A stretch of 8,577 nucleotides of DNA from Oligoflexia bacterium (lineage in GTDB: Bacteria > Bdellovibrionota > UBA1018). The notes beneath the pieces are model-generated. The model did no database searches, was not told where the DNA came from, and worked only from the letters and a program-made list of their open reading frames with translations. The stretch covers positions 1 to 8,577 of the forward strand of contig JANXTV010000336.1 in the NCBI GenBank assembly GCA_025352185.1, in the 5' to 3' direction. The position numbers and the translations under genes were made by a program. Within the stretch, counting starts at the first letter, position 1. Every line of letters begins with the position of its first letter. Below, piece by piece: positions 5,700 through 8,577 of this stretch.

Positions 5700-6737
5700 A
5701 TGAACGCTTCGAGTTTTACGTTCACGATTGAAGTACCGCGCGAAATCGTCTGGCGTGATGCGGAGTTTCCGCAGGCTAGAAATTTCGAGCGGGAAGATTT
5801 CTTCGCATTCCTCTGGGAAACCTACGGAAACGGCGGAGAACTTTTTCCCGAGAACGAAGGCTTGGTAGGTATTCACGAAGGAACGCTGCTCTCCGAAGAA
5901 GCATTCGAGGCGGGACTGGAAACCGAATCGTGGATGGTGGACTCGGGCGAAGCGCCGCGAGAGCGGGACTGGATCCAATCCCAGAATTCTGAATCGGTCG
6001 TCATTTATTTCGGGACCAGATCCGCGGCGGAACGAACCCGGTCATTCGTACTCGGAGCGACCGATCTCGTTTGCGGTCCGGTCGAAGAGCAAAAAGCGGA
6101 AGACTGGGACGCGGCTTGGAAAGCATCCTTTCAGGGAATTTCCGTGCCCCCGAACTGGGAGGTTCTCCCACCGTGGCGAGAGAATCCCTCGAGTCGAGAA
6201 TCGAAAATCATTCGGATTAACCCCGGCGCCGGATTCGGTACGGGTACCCACGAAACGACTCAGCTCTGCCTCCAGGCCGTCGCCTTCGCCCTTCGTAATA
6301 CCGAAGGGAAGAAAATCTGCGTACTGGATTTCGGGAGTGGCTCGGGAATTCTATCCATTGCGGCGGCCGTCCTGGGGGCCGAAGTCGATGGGGTCGAGAT
6401 TGATCCACTGGCGATCGATAATGCGAACGAAAATGCATCGTTAAATCAGCTCCTCGGAACGGTCCGTTTTACGAAGACGATCGAAGAGCTCGGCACGCCC
6501 GGGAAAAAATATCCGGTCGTGATCGCAAACATCCTGCGGCCCGTACTCCTCGAGTTCGCGCCGCTGCTCACCTCGAAGCTCGAGCACCCCGGTAAAGTCG
6601 TCCTATCCGGTCTGATTTCGACGGACCTTCCGGACGTCATCAGTCGTTATTCGGGTCTCCTGGGCGGCGTGCGGCCGGAAATCTTCGAACGGGGCGAATG
6701 GCGAGCCCTCGTATTCGAGACGGCCGCCAAAACTTAA
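5700..6737 (+). CDS. prmA: PrmA-like ribosomal protein L11 methyltransferase
   Basis: SAM-dependent methyltransferase of the PrmA family, which methylates lysines and the N-terminus of ribosomal protein L11. Signatures: EDWDAAWKASFQGISVPPNW (135-154, the linker seen in PrmA), INPGAGFGTGTHETTQLCL (173-191, PrmA form of the entrance loop), VLDFGSGSGILSIAAAVLGA (208-227, SAM motif I), VEIDPLAIDNANENA (232-246, with acidic Glu233/Asp235 for the ribose), and VIANILRPVLLEFAPLL (274-290, the NIL motif with Asn277). The protein is 345 residues against 293 in E. coli; the excess is in the N-terminal substrate domain (about 1-130). The ATG has AAGGA 12 nt upstream. It lies 79 bp after the RNase gene with no terminator visible, so co-transcription is likely. 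The fold and family are secure; the L11 substrate is inferred, as the N-terminal domain is divergent. Confidence 0.88.
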   Translation: MNASSFTFTIEVPREIVWRDAEFPQARNFEREDFFAFLWETYGNGGELFPENEGLVGIHEGTLLSEEAFEAGLETESWMVDSGEAPRERDWIQSQNSESVVIYFGTRSAAERTRSFVLGATDLVCGPVEEQKAEDWDAAWKASFQGISVPPNWEVLPPWRENPSSRESKIIRINPGAGFGTGTHETTQLCLQAVAFALRNTEGKKICVLDFGSGSGILSIAAAVLGAEVDGVEIDPLAIDNANENASLNQLLGTVRFTKTIEELGTPGKKYPVVIANILRPVLLEFAPLLTSKLEHPGKVVLSGLISTDLPDVISRYSGLLGGVRPEIFERGEWRALVFETAAKT

Positions 6738-6776
6738 ACGCTCACTTCTCCCGGGATCGATCGGTAGAGTTTATCG

Positions 6777-6806
6777 TTGGTCACCCCGAAGTTCCCCGCT
6801 TAATCT
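6777..6806 (+). promoter_or_regulatory. Candidate promoter for the lipoprotein hydrolase
   Basis: TTGGTC (6777-6782) and TAATCT (6801-6806) could be -35 and -10 boxes with an 18-bp spacer, placing transcription start near 6813, just before the ribosome site. The match to the sigma-70 consensus is only fair. It overlaps the 23-nt shared element, which might instead be the operator or the true promoter core. Confidence 0.3.
6779..6801. repeat. 23-nt intergenic element, copy 2
   Basis: This copy matches 2149-2171 at 18 of 23 positions, with GGTCACCCCGAA identical at one end and CGC-TT conserved at the other. It lies 26 bp upstream of the hydrolase ATG, between the PrmA and hydrolase genes, where it could act on transcription or be in the extreme 5' leader. 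The function is not known. Confidence 0.35.
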
Positions 6807-6814
6807 AAGAAGGT

Positions 6815-6819
6815 GGGAG
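6815..6819 (+). promoter_or_regulatory. Ribosome binding site deciding the hydrolase start
   Basis: GGGAG lies 8 nt before the ATG at 6828. An in-frame GTG at 6813 would overlap this site and would add five residues (MGENR) before an already complete signal peptide, so the ATG is preferred. Confidence 0.65.
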
Positions 6820-6827
6820 AAAATCGC

Positions 6828-8318
6828 ATGGAAAAAGGTCTTCGGAAAAATTCGCTACTCTTCGGCTCCGGAATTTTTCTCACCTTCGGTCTCCTGGCCT
6901 GCCAATCCGCCCCTCGGGTGACCGACGTAAAAGACGTAACCCACGGGCCGCTAGAAAAACGGGTGCCGGCGAACACGATGAATCGGCTCGCGAATATGGA
7001 AGCGCTTCTCTTTGGTGCTCTCGACGGAATCCACACCGATGCCTTCCTCGTTTTTAAGGACGGCAAATTAGTCTACGATCGCTACGCGCGCGGCTACGAT
7101 GCGAATAAAAAGCACCTCTCCTGGTCGATGGGAAAATCGATCGCCGCCTTAATCGCCGCCCGGGCGATCGACGCCGGAAAATTTGGCACCGCGGACCGCC
7201 TCGAAAAATGGATTCCGAAATACCGGGGCGACGCGACCGTGCTCGATGCATTCCATATGTCGACGGGAATTCGATTCAAAGAAGAATACTCGGGGATCCC
7301 GGTAGATTCGGACGCGACCCGGATGCTTTACCTCGACGGACCCTCGGTCGGGTTTGCAAACTATACGGCCATGCTTCCGCAGCGGAGCGATGTAAGGCCC
7401 GGCGATCATTTTTATTATTCCAGTGGCGACGCAAATCTCATCATGGAAGTCCTAAAAAAGAGTGCCACCGATGTGAAGTCATACGATGGATATCCGTGGA
7501 CGGCGTTCTTCGATCGACTCGATATGAAGGAAGCGACCTTCGAGCAAGACTCCGCGGGTACATTCGTGGGTTCCTCATATATCTACCTGACCCCCGTGGA
7601 ATACGCCCGGATCGGCCAACTCATCGCCGACGGCGGTAAATATAAAGGCGAGACGATTATTCCGGCGTGGTACCTAAAACTGCTGAACGAGGTCGCGCCC
7701 GGAGTAGAAAAAAATGCCTTACCCGGAACTTCCCCGACGCGAGCCTATTCGGTGCAGACGACGACAAATCTACCCATTCACGGTCGTAAACTTGCCTCCG
7801 AATACCCAAACCTTCCCCTCGACTCCATTCTAATGATCGGACATCAGGGCCAGCTCGTGATCGCGAGCCCGAGCGAGAATCTCGTCATCGTCCGGCTTGC
7901 GACCGATAAAGGGGATCCATTTAATCCTTATCGACAAAAGCTTTTTTACGAACTCCGTGCCTACCTCGAAAAGGAAAAAGGGATCGTAATCCGCGGGGCG
8001 GGAGATCGGGATGGGAAAGCGACGCCGGCCCCGGAAGTCGAAATTCCAAAAAAAGATAAAGGGAAGACGAAGCTAACGGAATACCTAAAGGTCCCGAAAC
8101 TCATGCGCTCCCTTTACGCAAAAGAACTTTGCTCCTGTATTTTTGTACTCGAGCGAACCCTGGGCGAGTGCAAGGATGACTTAAAGCAGTCGCTCCCGAT
8201 CCTTCCGTTCTCCTCGATTAACCGGAAGAAAAAGCAAGTAACGGCAACCTTCACCGAGCTCGATCGCGCGAAGGCCGTCTATCAGAGCCCGACTCTCGGG
8301 TGCACTCTTCTGAACTAA
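6828..8318 (+). CDS. Lipoprotein serine hydrolase, class C beta-lactamase family
   Basis: A 496-residue envelope lipoprotein. The signal peptide has a basic start (MEKGLRKN), a hydrophobic core and the lipobox LLAC with Cys25; Gln at +2 fits outer-membrane sorting by the E. coli rule. The hydrolase domain (about 50-385) has the SxxK motif in SWSMGKS (Ser100 nucleophile, Lys103), STGIRF after it, the second motif YYSSG (Tyr197, YSS in place of YSN), and GHQGQ (His339-Gln-Gly) in the place of the KTG triad. This is the Beta-lactamase (PF00144/COG1680) group, which includes esterases, peptidases and amide hydrolases such as the nylon-oligomer hydrolase; HxG members are often not true beta-lactamases. 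A Lys/Pro/Glu-rich linker (about 390-415) leads to a C-terminal module with CSC, a third Cys and a GCTLLN end. The substrate is unknown. It lies 90 bp after the PrmA gene. Confidence 0.88.
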   Translation: MEKGLRKNSLLFGSGIFLTFGLLACQSAPRVTDVKDVTHGPLEKRVPANTMNRLANMEALLFGALDGIHTDAFLVFKDGKLVYDRYARGYDANKKHLSWSMGKSIAALIAARAIDAGKFGTADRLEKWIPKYRGDATVLDAFHMSTGIRFKEEYSGIPVDSDATRMLYLDGPSVGFANYTAMLPQRSDVRPGDHFYYSSGDANLIMEVLKKSATDVKSYDGYPWTAFFDRLDMKEATFEQDSAGTFVGSSYIYLTPVEYARIGQLIADGGKYKGETIIPAWYLKLLNEVAPGVEKNALPGTSPTRAYSVQTTTNLPIHGRKLASEYPNLPLDSILMIGHQGQLVIASPSENLVIVRLATDKGDPFNPYRQKLFYELRAYLEKEKGIVIRGAGDRDGKATPAPEVEIPKKDKGKTKLTEYLKVPKLMRSLYAKELCSCIFVLERTLGECKDDLKQSLPILPFSSINRKKKQVTATFTELDRAKAVYQSPTLGCTLLN

Positions 8319-8347
8319 CTCGGTATCGCGGCTTTTAACCGAGTTGG
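8315..8347. terminator. Hairpin between convergent genes
   Basis: CTAACTCGGT (8315-8324) pairs with ACCGAGTTGG (8338-8347): ten pairs including one G-U, with a 13-nt loop. It starts within the hydrolase stop codon and lies between two convergent genes, the usual place for a bidirectional terminator. No good T-run follows on either strand, so factor-independent termination is doubtful; the hairpin may instead protect the 3' end. Confidence 0.4.
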
Positions 8348-8358
8348 GTTAATCGTGC

Positions 8359-8577
8359 TTACTTTGCGGCTTCTAGGTAGATGAAGGCGTCCCATCGACC
8401 CCGTTGACAGAGGAATCGATTCGGCTTGAAGGCGGGATCCTTCGCCAGGCGAATGAGAAAGTATTGATCCCAGTTCATCCAGACGCTGTTCACTCCCGAT
8501 CCTGCGAGCGGCCCCGAATAATCCGCTTCGTTGCTTCGGAAAATCTCGGTCACGACCATTGCTTCGACGTCGTGCCC
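8359..8577 (-). CDS. Unidentified protein, C-terminal 72 residues (5' part outside window)
   Basis: On the minus strand the frame is open from the window edge to the TAA at 8361-8359, giving 72 residues that begin GHDVEAMVVTEIFRSNEA and end RGRWDAFIYLEAAK. There is an internal Met seven codons in, but the open frame upstream of it and the lack of a ribosome site argue that the gene simply continues past the edge. The segment is rich in aromatic residues (three Trp, several Phe and Tyr), has a single Cys and no low-complexity sequence, and so looks like a real folded C-terminus. I do not recognise the family. It converges on the hydrolase gene with a 40-bp gap holding the hairpin. Confidence 0.65.
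   Translation of the reverse strand, partial: GHDVEAMVVTEIFRSNEADYSGPLAGSGVNSVWMNWDQYFLIRLAKDPAFKPNRFLCQRGRWDAFIYLEAAK

Noticed and set aside
5511..5978. Minus-strand frame of 155 codons across the RNase-prmA junction
   Set aside because: It overlaps both genes and their spacer and shows no family resemblance; best explained as a shadow.
6828..8318. Calling the lipoprotein a true antibiotic-resistance beta-lactamase
   Set aside because: The third motif is HQG rather than KTG and the second is YSS rather than YSN. Such members are commonly esterases or amidases, so resistance cannot be inferred from sequence.

Overview
The window looks like chromosomal DNA from a Gram-negative bacterium of moderate to high GC content. 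One encoded protein is a lipoprotein with a clear lipobox. The start of the RNase E/G protein (for example PGMQAAFVDIGLEKAAFLYV) reads like the deltaproteobacterial or Bdellovibrio-like branch of that family. The lineage is an impression from memory, not a search result. There are no rRNA or tRNA genes, insertion sequences, phage genes or CRISPR arrays, so this is mostly ordinary housekeeping territory with one very unusual gene.

Layout. Positions 1-1668 (minus strand) hold a two-gene deoxynucleoside-catabolism operon, deoC then deoB, one base apart; deoB runs off the left edge. Positions 1669-2326 are mostly a gene-free divergent intergenic region that must contain the control signals for deoCB (leftward) and for the RNase gene (rightward). 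Positions 2327-5620 (plus strand) encode a giant RNase E/G (1097 residues). It has a normal catalytic core, but about 348 residues of low-complexity sequence are inserted inside its S1 domain and a 250-residue Arg/Gly-rich tail follows the core. Positions 5700-6737 encode a PrmA-like ribosomal protein L11 methyltransferase, probably co-transcribed. Positions 6828-8318 encode a lipoprotein serine hydrolase of the class C beta-lactamase family with an extra Cys-containing C-terminal module. Positions 8359-8577 (minus strand) are the C-terminal end of an unidentified convergent gene, separated from the hydrolase by a hairpin.

How the genes work together. DeoB converts (deoxy)ribose-1-phosphate to the 5-phosphate, and DeoC splits deoxyribose-5-phosphate into acetaldehyde and glyceraldehyde-3-phosphate, so the left block feeds nucleoside sugars into glycolysis. 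The RNase and PrmA both concern RNA decay and translation. The lipoprotein hydrolase seems unrelated and may have its own promoter.

The most interesting feature is the architecture of the RNase. An acidic-then-arginine-rich insert splits its RNA-binding S1 domain. A short IRIGGA motif occurs both in that insert and in the C-terminal tail. The tail also carries a recent-looking 81-bp-period repeat of Arg/Gly codons. Together these suggest a scaffold or condensate-forming degradosome enzyme. A 23-nt element shared by the upstream regions of the RNase and hydrolase genes is a second lead.
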